This document shows positions 25,131 to 32,691 of a DNA stretch of 32,691 nt, piece by piece. The stretch lies in contig JAEZWF010000051.1 in assembly GCA_023420415.1 (NCBI GenBank), positions 1 to 32,691 of the forward strand. The letters are read 5' to 3'. Origin of the DNA: Actinomycetes bacterium (GTDB lineage Bacteria; Actinomycetota; Actinomycetes; Actinomycetales; Dermatophilaceae). Made by a program: the position numbers and the translations under genes. The notes beneath the pieces are model-generated. The model did no database searches. It saw nothing but the letters and a program-made list of their open reading frames with translations, and was not told where the DNA came from. Each line of letters starts with the position of its first letter. The first letter of the stretch is position 1.

Positions 25131-26378
25131 TTATACATTATCTGTGGTTTGACTTATGATGCCCATGGCGGTATTGAACTTGTCGAGCTTGCTTGCCAAT
25201 TGTTCCATATCATGCTCGATCTTCTTGTTGGTGATGCGGGCATATAGTTGAGTTGTTTTAATGTTGGTATGCCCCAGCATCTTCGAGACGCTCTCCATCG
25301 GTACGCCCTTGCTGAGCGACATAGTCGCAAAGGTGTGACGGGCAAGGTGGAAGGTCAAGTTCTTCTTGATACCGCAGAGGTCAGCTATCTCCTTGAGGTA
25401 GGAGTTGGTCTTTTGATTACTGAGAATGGGGAAGAGTTTCCCATCTCGATAGGTCTGGTGGCAGTACTTGGCAATAATGCTCTTAGGTATGTCCAAAAGT
25501 AGGACATTGGTCTCTACGCTGGTCTTCTGACGCTTGGTCATTATCCACTCTTTGTCATCGAGCGTCACAATGTTCTCGGGTGTAAGGTTCGCCACATCGA
25601 TGTACGCCAAGCCCGTGAAGCAAGAGAAAATAAAAATGTCCCTGACTAACTCCAACCTCGGAATATCCAACTCCTTATGAGCTATCCGCAGGATCTCCTC
25701 GTCCGTCAGAAAGCCTCTATTCACCGGCTCCAAGTGAAAACGATGATTGACAAATGGATCATGATTCAAATAACCATTTTTCTGAGCATAGAGGGAGATA
25801 GTTTTGAGGGTTTTCATCGTCTTCACGGCTGTGTTGTATGCATAGTTGAGTACGGTATGCAGATGCAATTCAAAGTCTTGAACGATGGTTGTAGTAAATT
25901 CGTTCAAAGCAAGGTCTTTCTTGGCATACTTAGAGTAAAGAAACTCTGCAAAGTGCCGACGCAGTACGGAGTACTTTTGTAGCGATGCAGCACTTCTCGT
26001 CTTTCCAACTTGGACTCGTATACTATCAATGTACTTATCAAAAATGGGGAGAAACGAAGTATATTCCTTTTGTTTCCCAAAGAAGTGTGAGCGAATATTG
26101 TCCAACGATGCACAGTTTTCATGCTCACAACGCTGGTAAATTGATTGGAGTGTGGTAGATAAGGCATCTAGCGAAGCATTGACCGACAAGGCTTCTGTTG
26201 TACGTCCCTTCATACGGCTCGTTTTATTTGCCCATAGAGACTTGTCCACAAAGATCTTCGTAGAGCCAAAGTTTGCCATCTCTCCATTGAGGAACACTCG
26301 GAGCATTACAGGCGACTTTCCTTCTTTATTCTCGTAGTTTGAGCGAAGGTAGAAGGAGACCTTGAAAGTTGTTTTCAT
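25131..26378 (-). CDS. int: Tyrosine recombinase (integrase) of the conjugative element
   Basis: A 415-residue site-specific recombinase that would excise and integrate the element. The N-terminal arm-binding domain covers about 1-90, a SAM-like core-binding domain about 105-210, and the catalytic domain about 220-400. The catalytic set (numbering from ATG 26378) includes Lys in TKRQKTS, HLAR (His344, Arg347), GH (His370) and nucleophile Tyr379 in TTQLYARI. At the first Arg position the sequence is FTGLAYID, with Ala258 instead of Arg, a change common in the Bacteroidetes integrase branch. I chose ATG 26378 (MKTTFKVSFYLR), preceded by AAGAAGAGGT, over the longer start at 26423. It lies about 310 bp from tRNA-Ser. 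Confidence 0.92.
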   Translation of the reverse strand: MKTTFKVSFYLRSNYENKEGKSPVMLRVFLNGEMANFGSTKIFVDKSLWANKTSRMKGRTTEALSVNASLDALSTTLQSIYQRCEHENCASLDNIRSHFFGKQKEYTSFLPIFDKYIDSIRVQVGKTRSAASLQKYSVLRRHFAEFLYSKYAKKDLALNEFTTTIVQDFELHLHTVLNYAYNTAVKTMKTLKTISLYAQKNGYLNHDPFVNHRFHLEPVNRGFLTDEEILRIAHKELDIPRLELVRDIFIFSCFTGLAYIDVANLTPENIVTLDDKEWIMTKRQKTSVETNVLLLDIPKSIIAKYCHQTYRDGKLFPILSNQKTNSYLKEIADLCGIKKNLTFHLARHTFATMSLSKGVPMESVSKMLGHTNIKTTQLYARITNKKIEHDMEQLASKLDKFNTAMGIISQTTDNV

Positions 26379-26393
26379 ACCTCTTCTTTTTTG

Positions 26394-26575
26394 TGTAGCA
26401 TTTACGACTACAAAGTTCGACATAAGTTACTGAAAACGATAGGTTTGTATGCCGTCAAATTGGCTGTCATTAAGCCTTCACTGCTACATTTTTTGACCGC
26501 TGATATTTTGTGTAGCAGTTTATGTAGCAGAAAATGACCGATTGATGACTATCCAAAGGTATGGTTAAGCCTTCA
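26394..26575. repeat. Short repeats between int and tRNA-Ser (candidate integrase arm sites)
   Basis: TGTAGCA occurs four times (26394, 26511 and 26523 direct; 26482-26488 inverted), and the first two direct copies share TTTTGTGTAGCA. TTAAGCCTTCA is repeated at 26470-26480 and 26565-26575. Clusters of this kind next to int are typical of integrase arm-type and excision-factor sites. TACCTTTG on the minus strand at 26554-26561 may be the int promoter. Confidence 0.55.
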
Positions 26576-26596
26576 TCCGAAATAGTATATACACGA

Positions 26597-26635
26597 GGAA
26601 AGTCGCTGTAAACACTTGTTTTACAACGACTTTCC
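26597..26635. repeat. Inverted repeat with a loop that matches the left edge of the window
   Basis: GGAAAGTCG (26597-26605) pairs with CGACTTTCC (26627-26635), continuing inward through TGTAAA/TTTTACA with one mismatch. The centre TAAACACTTGT (26609-26619) is repeated at 24-34. The repeat could be the terminator of tRNA-Ser or the core recombination site of the element. Confidence 0.5.
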
Positions 26636-26690
26636 TTTACTTTGCAGGCTAAAATGATTGGCTCTTTGAAGCCCTATTGAAGCCTATTTG

Positions 26691-26775
26691 CGGAGAGAGA
26701 GGGATTCGAACCCCCGGAGGCTCTCACCTCAACGGTTTTCAAGACCGCCGCAATCGACCACTCTGCCATCTCTCC
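26691..26775 (-). tRNA. tRNA-Ser (UGA)
   Basis: The 85-nt gene folds with acceptor stem GGAGAGA/TCTCTCC, the anticodon loop CTTGAAA giving anticodon UGA, a long variable arm typical of tRNA-Ser, and the T-loop GGTTCGAATCC. The CCA end is not encoded. A minus-strand TATCTTTG at 26792-26799 is the likely promoter. Serine tRNA genes are known insertion targets of Bacteroides mobile elements such as NBU2. Confidence 0.95.
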
Positions 26776-26791
26776 TTACATAAAGTGGTTG

Positions 26792-26799
26792 CAAAGATA
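26792..26799 (-). promoter_or_regulatory. Probable tRNA-Ser promoter (-7 box TATCTTTG)
   Basis: TATCTTTG matches TAnnTTTG on the minus strand and lies 17 bp upstream of the mature tRNA 5' end, the right distance for a start just ahead of the tRNA. No clear -33 box is visible. Confidence 0.5.
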
Positions 26800-26946
26800 G
26801 CGCATATTTTTGAAATAAAAAATAGATTGTTTATTTTTCTTTTGTTAACCCTGTTATGTTTATCACATTTTATGGATATGTGTGAAGTTAGGAGCCAAGA
26901 AGAGTAGGGAGGGCTTTTTCTGGTTTTGCTTCGCAAATATAGAAAC

Positions 26947-26978
26947 AAAAAGCGAGACTTTTAGAAAGCTCGCTTTTT
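26947..26978 (-). terminator. Bidirectional terminator after pnp
   Basis: AAAAAGCGAG (26947-26956) pairs with CTCGCTTTTT (26969-26978), a 10-bp stem flanked by A/T runs on both sides. It lies 28 bp beyond the pnp stop and ends pnp transcription on the minus strand. Confidence 0.85.
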
Positions 26979-27005
26979 ATTCTATTCTGATATAGGAATA
27001 ATCAT

Positions 27006-29162
27006 TTATGACCGTTCCGGTCTGTTTTGATCGTGTTTGTCTCTGTTGGGACGTGGCAAAAGTACTTTGCGAGAAAGTTTAAATTTACCTGTACGAGCAT
27101 CAATATCCATCAATTTTACTTCAATTTTATCTCCCTCTTTTATGTTGGTATCCTCAATTTTTTCGATGCGATGCCAGTCAATTTCAGAGATATGCAGCAG
27201 TCCATCTTTTCCGGGTAAAAATTCACAGAATAAGCCGTATGGCATTACCGAACGAACGGTTGCTTCATATACTTCACCCACTTCGGGAATTGCTACAATT
27301 GATTTAATTTTATCCATTGCTGCTTGTATCGATTCCTTGTTAGTTGCCGACACTTCTACGCGTCCTTTGTTGTCGATTTCCTCAATAGTGATGATTGTAT
27401 TGGTTTCCTCCTGAATGTTTTGTATGATTTTACCACCCGGTCCGATAACAGCACCGATAAAATCTTTCGGAATTTCAATTACTTCAATTCTTGGCGCGTG
27501 AGGTTTAAGTTCGGCGCGTGGTTCGGAAATTGTCTCCATCATTTTGTTCATGATATGTTCGCGTCCAGCTTTTGCTTGATTTAGTGCTTTTTCAAGAATT
27601 TCGTACGATAATCCGTCTACCTTAATATCCATTTGAGTTGCGGTAATGCCATCTTTTGTTCCACAAACTTTGAAGTCCATGTCTCCCAGATGATCTTCAT
27701 CTCCCAATATATCGGAAAGGATGGCATATTTTTCTCCTTTGTTTTCCGAAATAAGTCCCATGGCGATACCACTTACCGGCTTTTTCATCGTTACCCCCGC
27801 ATCCATCAATGCTAATGTGCCTGCGCAAACGGTTGCCATCGAGGAAGAACCGTTTGATTCGAGGATGTCCGAAACTACACGGATTACGTAAGGATAATTG
27901 TCGGGAATCATTCGTTTTAGTGCACGATGAGCCAGATTTCCGTGTCCTATTTCTCTGCGTCCAACACCTCGTTGTGGGCGCGCTTCGCCGGTAGAAAAAG
28001 GCGGGAAGTTGTAGTGTAGCAGGAAACGGTCAGTTCCATGAACCAGCACATCGTCCACAATTTTTTCGTCCAACTTTGTTCCGAGTGTTACGGTTGTCAG
28101 CGATTGGGTTTCGCCACGTGTGAAGATGGAGGCTCCGTGTGGTCCGGGAATGGTGTCCACTTCGCTCCAAATAGGACGTATTTCGGTGGTTTGCCGTCCA
28201 TCTAGGCGTTTGCCTTCGTCAAGGATACAGCGGCGCATCGCTTCTTTTTCCACGTCGTGGTAATATTTTTTCACCAAAGGTTCTTTTTCTTCTCTTTCCT
28301 CTTCGGGAATAGTTTCTAAGAATTCTTGAACAATTTTTTGGAAGGCCTCACTTCGTTCATGTTTGTTCGGATTTTGTGAAGCTGCTATATCATAAACTTT
28401 TTGGTAGCACTCTCTGCGTATTTGTTCGCGTAATTTTTCGTCGTTTTCTTCGTGGCAGTAACTTCGTTTTTCGGTTTTGCCAACCATCTGCGAAAGTTCT
28501 ATTTGTGCTTGACACTGTTTCTTTATCTCTTGATGAGCAAATTTGATAGCTTCCAACATTTCGCCTTCGGAAACTTCGTCCATTTCGCCTTCTACCATCA
28601 TGATATTGTCCATGGTAGCGCCTACCATGATGTCGATGTCGGCTTGTTCCAGTTGTTTAAATGTGGGGTTGATTATCAGTTCTCCGTTTACGCGAGCGAC
28701 GCGCACTTCGGATATGGGGCCGTTGAATGGGATGTCCGAAACGGCTAGTGCGGCAGAGGCAGCCAAGCCTGCCAACGCGTCGGGCATGTCTTCGCCGTCA
28801 GCAGAGAAAAGCATAACGGTTACAAATACATCGGCGTGATAATCATCCGGGAAAAGCGGACGAAGTGCACGGTCGATCAGTCGGCTGATAAGGATTTCGC
28901 TATCTGAGGGTCTTCCTTCTCGCTTCATGAATCCTCCGGGGAAACGTCCGTATGAGGCAAATTTTTCTCTATATTCTACTTGCAACGGCATAAAGTCAGT
29001 ACCGGGTGTTGCATCTTTGGCGGCACAAACAGTGGCCAAGAGCATGGTGTTTCCCATTCGGAGGGTTACGGCTCCATCGGCTTGTTTTGCCAATTTTCCG
29101 GTTTCCAGAGTTATCGTGCGTCCATCGGCTAAATTGATACTCTTTATTATTGGTTGTGTCAT
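27006..29162 (-). CDS. pnp: Polyribonucleotide nucleotidyltransferase (PNPase)
   Basis: A 718-residue 3'-5' phosphorolytic exoribonuclease of the degradosome class. It has two RNase PH domains (YREKFASYGRFPGGFMKREG in the first; FPPFSTGEARPQRGVGRREI and DILGDEDHLGDMDFKVCGT in the second), a KH domain with IGPGGKIIQNIQEET, and an S1 domain with VMPYGLFCEFLPGKDGLLHI. The length is normal. It stands alone with its own promoter and terminator, which is usual for chromosomal pnp, and marks the start of host sequence beside the tRNA. Confidence 0.98.
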   Translation of the reverse strand: MTQPIIKSINLADGRTITLETGKLAKQADGAVTLRMGNTMLLATVCAAKDATPGTDFMPLQVEYREKFASYGRFPGGFMKREGRPSDSEILISRLIDRALRPLFPDDYHADVFVTVMLFSADGEDMPDALAGLAASAALAVSDIPFNGPISEVRVARVNGELIINPTFKQLEQADIDIMVGATMDNIMMVEGEMDEVSEGEMLEAIKFAHQEIKKQCQAQIELSQMVGKTEKRSYCHEENDEKLREQIRRECYQKVYDIAASQNPNKHERSEAFQKIVQEFLETIPEEEREEKEPLVKKYYHDVEKEAMRRCILDEGKRLDGRQTTEIRPIWSEVDTIPGPHGASIFTRGETQSLTTVTLGTKLDEKIVDDVLVHGTDRFLLHYNFPPFSTGEARPQRGVGRREIGHGNLAHRALKRMIPDNYPYVIRVVSDILESNGSSSMATVCAGTLALMDAGVTMKKPVSGIAMGLISENKGEKYAILSDILGDEDHLGDMDFKVCGTKDGITATQMDIKVDGLSYEILEKALNQAKAGREHIMNKMMETISEPRAELKPHAPRIEVIEIPKDFIGAVIGPGGKIIQNIQEETNTIITIEEIDNKGRVEVSATNKESIQAAMDKIKSIVAIPEVGEVYEATVRSVMPYGLFCEFLPGKDGLLHISEIDWHRIEKIEDTNIKEGDKIEVKLMDIDARTGKFKLSRKVLLPRPNRDKHDQNRPERS

Positions 29163-29306
29163 ATAAATAAATTGTTGTTTGATTAGCTCCCTTTCTCTTC
29201 TTACATGTGCCTATCTTTTGATGAAAAATGTGATAGTTCTTATCGTTGCATTTTGTATATAGAGTTCTTGGAAGTTCTATGTTGTTTTTTTATTTTATAA
29301 ATCGAA

Positions 29307-29314
29307 CAAAGATA
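29307..29314 (-). promoter_or_regulatory. Probable pnp promoter (-7 box TATCTTTG)
   Basis: TATCTTTG on the minus strand, about 145 bp ahead of the pnp start, matches TAnnTTTG and would leave a leader of about 140 nt. The 305-bp interval 29163-29467 holds this and the rpmF terminator, nothing else that I can identify. Confidence 0.5.
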
Positions 29315-29375
29315 ACACAAAGTTTTGATTTATAATGTTTCTTGGACGATAAAAGTTTTGCTTTGTAGGTTCTAT

Positions 29376-29421
29376 ATGAAAAAGAAATCCCCGAAAAGAA
29401 CATGATGTTCTTATTCAGGGG
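29376..29421 (-). terminator. Terminator of the DUF177-rpmF operon
   Basis: CCCC (29389-29392) pairs with GGGG (29418-29421) around an inner AAGAACAT/ATGTTCTT stem. On the minus strand it is followed by a T-rich tract (ATTTCTTTTTC). It lies about 47 bp after the rpmF stop. Confidence 0.8.
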
Positions 29422-29467
29422 TTTATTTCATTAAATTTGCGAAAAAATGTTGAACATTCAAAAAATA

Positions 29468-29653
29468 TTATGCGTTCACTGTTTTGTCGATTGCGAGTTT
29501 TCCTCTATAATGTCCACATTCTCCACACACTACGTGATAGATGTGCCATGCACCACAGTTTGGGCAAATAGCCATTGTGGGTGCTTTTGCTTTATCGTGA
29601 GCTCTTCTTTTTCCTTGTCTTGCTGATGACTGTCTTCTTTTTGGATGTGCCAT
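29468..29653 (-). CDS. rpmF: 50S ribosomal protein L32
   Basis: A 61-residue ribosomal protein with the conserved start MAHPKRRQSSARQGKRRAHD and a zinc-binding pair CPNCG...CGECG, the four-Cys version of L32. It lies 22 bp downstream of the DUF177 gene, the conserved bacterial pair, and is followed by a strong terminator. Confidence 0.97.
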   Translation of the reverse strand: MAHPKRRQSSARQGKRRAHDKAKAPTMAICPNCGAWHIYHVVCGECGHYRGKLAIDKTVNA

Positions 29654-29675
29654 ATTCTATCTTATTTTTTTATGT

Positions 29676-30266
29676 TTATATTTCGTTTTCTTCTAAATTT
29701 AATCCTTTTAGGGCTTCCCATCGCGGGTCTATTTTTGTTTCTTGTTCGTTCCACTCGTCGTCGCCGTTATCATCGAATGGAGTTTCAGAATCATCATCCA
29801 TTTCATTTTTGCTTATAGCTTTGTGTTTATAAAGTTTTTCTGCCATCTGTCGGTTGCATTTTCCGAGTGGATGCACGTGCTTTATCGGGATATCCAGAAC
29901 AATAAATTCGTAGAGAAACCATGCAATGTTTATTTGGCTTTCTTCTTCAGGAATAGTGATGATTTCGTCGCTCTCTTCAAGATATTCTTTTCCGATTTTT
30001 ACGATCAGTTTGTTTTGTGTGTCAATTTCCTGATTCATGTAATCCAGGCAGCGATCACACGGAATTTGCACCGTTCCTTTCAGGTGAAAATGAAACCAAT
30101 TGGTGGTTGATGTTTTCTTTATTGTCAACTCCACCTGTACGTTTCCTTTTTTTATCTCTTCGGAATCAATATTGTGAAAGAAGACATCGTCTAAATCATA
30201 CGAGAACGTATGTGTTCCTTGTGAAAGTTTCTTCAAAGAGATATTGTATGGACTGAATTTCGCCAT
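29676..30266 (-). CDS. DUF177 / YceD-family protein (23S rRNA accumulation type)
   Basis: A 196-residue protein with a central CDRC motif (VQIPCDRCLDYMN), followed by the family's Glu/Asp-rich C-terminal region. It forms the conserved operon with rpmF. Members are linked to large-subunit rRNA metabolism. A TATCTTTG -7 box with an upstream TTG 20 bp away lies 23 bp ahead of the ATG. Confidence 0.88.
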   Translation of the reverse strand: MAKFSPYNISLKKLSQGTHTFSYDLDDVFFHNIDSEEIKKGNVQVELTIKKTSTTNWFHFHLKGTVQIPCDRCLDYMNQEIDTQNKLIVKIGKEYLEESDEIITIPEEESQINIAWFLYEFIVLDIPIKHVHPLGKCNRQMAEKLYKHKAISKNEMDDDSETPFDDNGDDEWNEQETKIDPRWEALKGLNLEENEI

Positions 30267-30288
30267 TTATCACAAAAATTAAGCGGTG

Positions 30289-30296
30289 CAAAGATA
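30289..30296 (-). promoter_or_regulatory. Promoter of the DUF177-rpmF operon (-7 box TATCTTTG)
   Basis: TATCTTTG on the minus strand matches TAnnTTTG; a TTG about 17 bp further upstream is a plausible -33 element. The start codon of the DUF177 gene follows at 30266. Confidence 0.6.
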
Positions 30297-30359
30297 ATAA
30301 ATTTTTCTTTACACAATATCAATTTTATTTATTTTATGAAGCCTTATGTTTTAGAAATA

Positions 30360-30372
30360 GAGCATATTGCTC
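30360..30372 (-). terminator. Weak terminator-like hairpin after the kinase gene
   Basis: GAGCA (30360-30364) pairs with TGCTC (30368-30372). On the minus strand it is followed by TATTTCT. The stem is short, so this is a tentative call; it lies just beyond the 30381 stop. Confidence 0.35.
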
Positions 30373-30380
30373 GCGATGTA

Positions 30381-31481
30381 TCAATTTTTTGCGGCTTCGG
30401 TGCGAACAATCTCCTGCATTTTGTCGAAGTTTTCTTCCAGGCTTTGCAGCAGTTTGAATTGTGCTTTTGTGCGTACCAAATTGTGCTCGGGATATGCCGT
30501 TTTATAATAGGTGTCACCGTTCAGATAGTCGGTAAAAAAACGAACGGTTTGCATATAGGTGAGCAGTTTGGCGCCAAAAGCTAAATTATCAATCTCCGTC
30601 GAGGTTAAAAAAGAGGATGCTTTCTTCAAATATCCTTTGGCGTATCCTTCAAAAATAGGCAAATCGACTTCTACGTTGTCAAGATTTTTGTCATCTTCGG
30701 CACCTTTATTTGCACCGGTACGAATGAAGTCGCCAAAATCGGAAAGTACATACCCGGGCATCACCGTGTCTAAGTCGACTACACAAAGAACGTTCTCGTC
30801 CTTGTCAAACAAGATATTGTTCACTTTTGTGTCGCAGTGATTTGTTCTTTTAGGGAGTTTACCTTCGCGATGTAGCTGTTCCGGTTTACACATCTCTTCG
30901 GCTCTTTTTTCAATCTCTTCAACCAAATGTGAAACAGATGCTAGTCGTCCGGCTTTGTTTTCTTTTACTGCTTGACGAAAATCTTCTAAGCGGCTTTCCA
31001 TGTTGTGGAAGTTGGGAATGGTTTCAAAAAGAGGTCCGCCAGGAAGGTCGGCAAGCATTTTTTGAAACTCACCAAATGCCATACCTGCTTGATATGCCAG
31101 TTCTGGATTAATTTCATCGTAGCTTTTACTGTCTTTTATAAAAAGCATCATTCGCCAATAATCTCCCTTTGTGTCTTTGTAATAAAGCTCTTTGTTTTTT
31201 GCCGGAATCAGTGTGAGTACGCGTCTTTCGATATCGCTAATGTCGTTTTTGTTTAGTTTTTCGCGAATGTGTGTTGTCACTCTCAATATGTTGGTTTGAA
31301 GTTGCTCAACATTTTTAAATATCGCGTGGTTAATTCGTTGTAAAACATATTCTTTTTGTCCTGCCGCTACCTTGTATGAATCGTTGATGTGACCTGCGCC
31401 TAAGGGTTTTATGTCTATTTGATTGTTTGGACAGTCGACAAATTGTTGTACAATCTCTTTAAGTTTGTTGATATCTTCCAT
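30381..31481 (-). CDS. APH-fold sugar kinase, N-acetylhexosamine 1-kinase (NahK)-like
   Basis: A 366-residue kinase of the aminoglycoside-phosphotransferase fold, read from ATG 31481 (MEDINKLKEIVQQFVD). Visible are an N-lobe glycine-rich stretch (PLGAGHINDSYKV), an ATP lysine-type segment, the catalytic loop HCDTKVNNILFD (HxDxxxxN) and the metal-binding DLDTVMPGYVLSDFGD. The catalytic loop with NHCDTKVNN is like that of NahK, which phosphorylates GlcNAc/GalNAc at C1, so an amino-sugar substrate is a reasonable inference; it is unlikely to be a drug-resistance enzyme. It forms an operon with the CBM9-like gene 20 bp upstream. Confidence 0.75.
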   Translation of the reverse strand: MEDINKLKEIVQQFVDCPNNQIDIKPLGAGHINDSYKVAAGQKEYVLQRINHAIFKNVEQLQTNILRVTTHIREKLNKNDISDIERRVLTLIPAKNKELYYKDTKGDYWRMMLFIKDSKSYDEINPELAYQAGMAFGEFQKMLADLPGGPLFETIPNFHNMESRLEDFRQAVKENKAGRLASVSHLVEEIEKRAEEMCKPEQLHREGKLPKRTNHCDTKVNNILFDKDENVLCVVDLDTVMPGYVLSDFGDFIRTGANKGAEDDKNLDNVEVDLPIFEGYAKGYLKKASSFLTSTEIDNLAFGAKLLTYMQTVRFFTDYLNGDTYYKTAYPEHNLVRTKAQFKLLQSLEENFDKMQEIVRTEAAKN

Positions 31482-31501
31482 ATTATTAATTTTTTGTTTT
31501 T

Positions 31502-32158
31502 TTATTTCATTCGTAATGTTCCGAAAAACCGTGTATCGTGAAAGTTTGGTGACGGTAAATCTATTGGGTTCCAACTCAGAAAATGGATGTTTTCCGTTTT
31601 ATCTCCGCATTTATAGAAGTTGCCTTTGAGGATTTTCCCCGAAATGGATTCATCGGACGCAAAGCCCATTGCTTTTTTAGGAATTTCGAGAAAAAGTGTC
31701 CAGTCTGTGACTTTTTGATTCTTTTCGTAGCGATGTTGTAGTGTAACGTATCGATTTATTGTTGGGATATCGTCTGTCAATGGTTGTGCCGATTCTTTGC
31801 TTTCTCGTGTCGAAGCCAATAGCGAGCCAATGGCGTTGCACTCAAAATTGCGGTAGTTCTTTTCACCTTCACGCATCATAAAAAACTCAACGCAACTATC
31901 CTCCCACACCGAGCCGAAATCTTTGTTGTTTTCGGTTCTCACTATTTCTCCTGTTATGGTGTAATAGAGATAGAGGCTGTGGTTGTCGTGTCCCGCGTAA
32001 ACTGAAACGGGAAGAGAGTAGGGGAACTCTTTTTCCCAATTGACTTGGTCAATGGCAGCTTTTACCCCTTGCTCTTTTATGGTTTTAATTTTCGTGTCAA
32101 TTGATTCATTTTTTTCAAAACTGAATCGAGGTATGTCTATCGTTTTCATTGTTTTCAT
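31502..32158 (-). CDS. CBM9-like carbohydrate-binding protein
   Basis: A 218-residue beta-sandwich protein, read from ATG 32158 (an ATG three codons later is also possible). It has the CBM9-like pattern: NHSLYLYYTITGEIVR, then VWEDSCVEFFM, NFECNAIGSLLASTR, and a C-terminal LSWNPIDLPSPNFHDTRFFG. No signal peptide is visible from this start, so it would be cytoplasmic. It lies 20 bp upstream of the NahK-like kinase, suggesting a joint carbohydrate role. The 380 bp beyond its start (32159-32538) hold no gene apart from the beginning of the IS. Confidence 0.75.
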   Translation of the reverse strand: MKTMKTIDIPRFSFEKNESIDTKIKTIKEQGVKAAIDQVNWEKEFPYSLPVSVYAGHDNHSLYLYYTITGEIVRTENNKDFGSVWEDSCVEFFMMREGEKNYRNFECNAIGSLLASTRESKESAQPLTDDIPTINRYVTLQHRYEKNQKVTDWTLFLEIPKKAMGFASDESISGKILKGNFYKCGDKTENIHFLSWNPIDLPSPNFHDTRFFGTLRMK

Positions 32159-32444
32159 TTTGATCTCAAATATACATAAAAACTTTGAATTAACGCCCAT
32201 GCAGATTGAAATTTTTTATATTTCTCTCCGTATTTGTTCGATTGGGCAATGAAGACAGAAGTTGAAAATGGGGTTGATGAATTCGTAAATGCTTGTTTGT
32301 TATTTCTTTACGATAATAAAATTTACCGAGCAAAATCAATTTTATTTCTAATTTTTGCATATCGGAATGAAAGCGGGTGGTTTCTATCCAATGGATTGCT
32401 GGCATAGTTCAGTGTAATTGATTCATAAATTGGTCTGCCTTTAA

Positions 32445-32691
32445 CCCACATTATTCACCAAAAAGTTGCATAATTTGAGAATAATTCTTGTTTTTAAGGT
32501 GTTAAAACAAAAACAATAGATTTTAACGCCCCCAAATTATGCAGGACAAATATACAGCCTTTTATCGAAAAGACCAAGCCATTATGGTCGATTTTTCAGC
32601 AGAAAGTATCAGTTCAGACGGTGCCGTTGTTTTATTGGAAAAGATAGAACGCAAACACAAACTGATCAAACGCTTCAGCCGTTTGATACCC
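32445..32691 (+). mobile_element. IS1380-family insertion sequence, left end (cut by window edge)
   Basis: The coding frame at 32539 begins an IS1380-type transposase. The sequence upstream (CCCACATTATTCACC at 32445, preceded by TTAA) is a plausible left terminus with a TTAA target site, but the inverted repeat cannot be confirmed without the right end. The window stops inside the element. Confidence 0.55.
32539..32691 (+). CDS. IS1380-family transposase, N-terminal fragment (partial)
   Basis: The first 51 codons of a transposase; the frame is open to the window edge. The segment DQAIMVDFSAESISSDGAV followed by LLEKIERKHKLI is characteristic of the IS1380 transposases common in Bacteroides and relatives. 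The catalytic DDE residues lie beyond the window. That the window ends in it suggests a repeat that stopped assembly. Confidence 0.7.
   Translation, partial: MQDKYTAFYRKDQAIMVDFSAESISSDGAVVLLEKIERKHKLIKRFSRLIP

Noticed and set aside
26677..26948. Open frames overlapping the tRNA-Ser gene
   Set aside because: They lie over a clear tRNA cloverleaf on the opposite strand.

Overview
The window is Bacteroidales DNA. It has Bacteroides-type promoters (TAnnTTTG -7 boxes), mostly lacks clear Shine-Dalgarno sites, and carries a Bacteroides conjugative-transposon (CTn) transfer set beside typical Bacteroidales housekeeping genes. The species cannot be fixed from the sequence. The right edge falls inside an IS1380-type transposase, so the window may be a contig that ended in a repeat.

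Layout: (1) 1-5196, an AT-rich block with a 5'-truncated LanB dehydratase glutamylation-domain fragment, a separate LanB elimination-domain gene, a C39-peptidase ABC exporter (PCAT) and a HlyD-type adaptor. It looks like the maturation and export half of a class I lanthipeptide-like system. No precursor peptide or LanC cyclase is visible. (2) 5231-8977 (-), mobC (coupling ATPase), mobB (relaxase) and mobA. (3) 8978-9587, a control region with nested inverted repeats (candidate oriT), a likely mob promoter and an array of 16-bp repeats. (4) 9588-20943 (+), the transfer operon traA, a DUF3408-like gene, a TraD-like gene, then traE F G I J K L M N O Q. traP and the rteABC/tetQ regulatory and resistance genes of CTnDOT are not present here. 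(5) 21099-25108 (-), accessory genes: small hypotheticals, PcfJ- and PcfK-like proteins, a membrane protein and a DUF1896 protein. Between them lie a terminator, a long hairpin and a non-coding stretch that may carry a small RNA. (6) 25131-26378 (-), a tyrosine integrase, followed by about 300 bp of short repeats up to a tRNA-Ser(UGA) gene. (7) 26691-32158 (-), chromosome: tRNA-Ser, pnp, rpmF with its DUF177 partner, and a NahK-like kinase with a CBM9-like protein. (8) 32445-end, the start of an IS1380-family element.

Reading it together: an integrative conjugative element lies next to tRNA-Ser, with int at its tRNA-proximal end. MobA/B would nick and pilot the DNA, MobC would feed it to the TraG-powered type IV secretion channel (TraE-TraQ), and the integrase would excise and insert the element. 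The LanB/PCAT/HlyD block lies beyond mobC, on the side away from int, and so reads as cargo at the distal end, although the distal boundary is not proven. The most notable points are this bacteriocin-type cargo with a split LanB, the candidate oriT and repeat array, a 133-nt imperfect hairpin at 24484-24616, and an 11-bp direct repeat that could mark the element ends.
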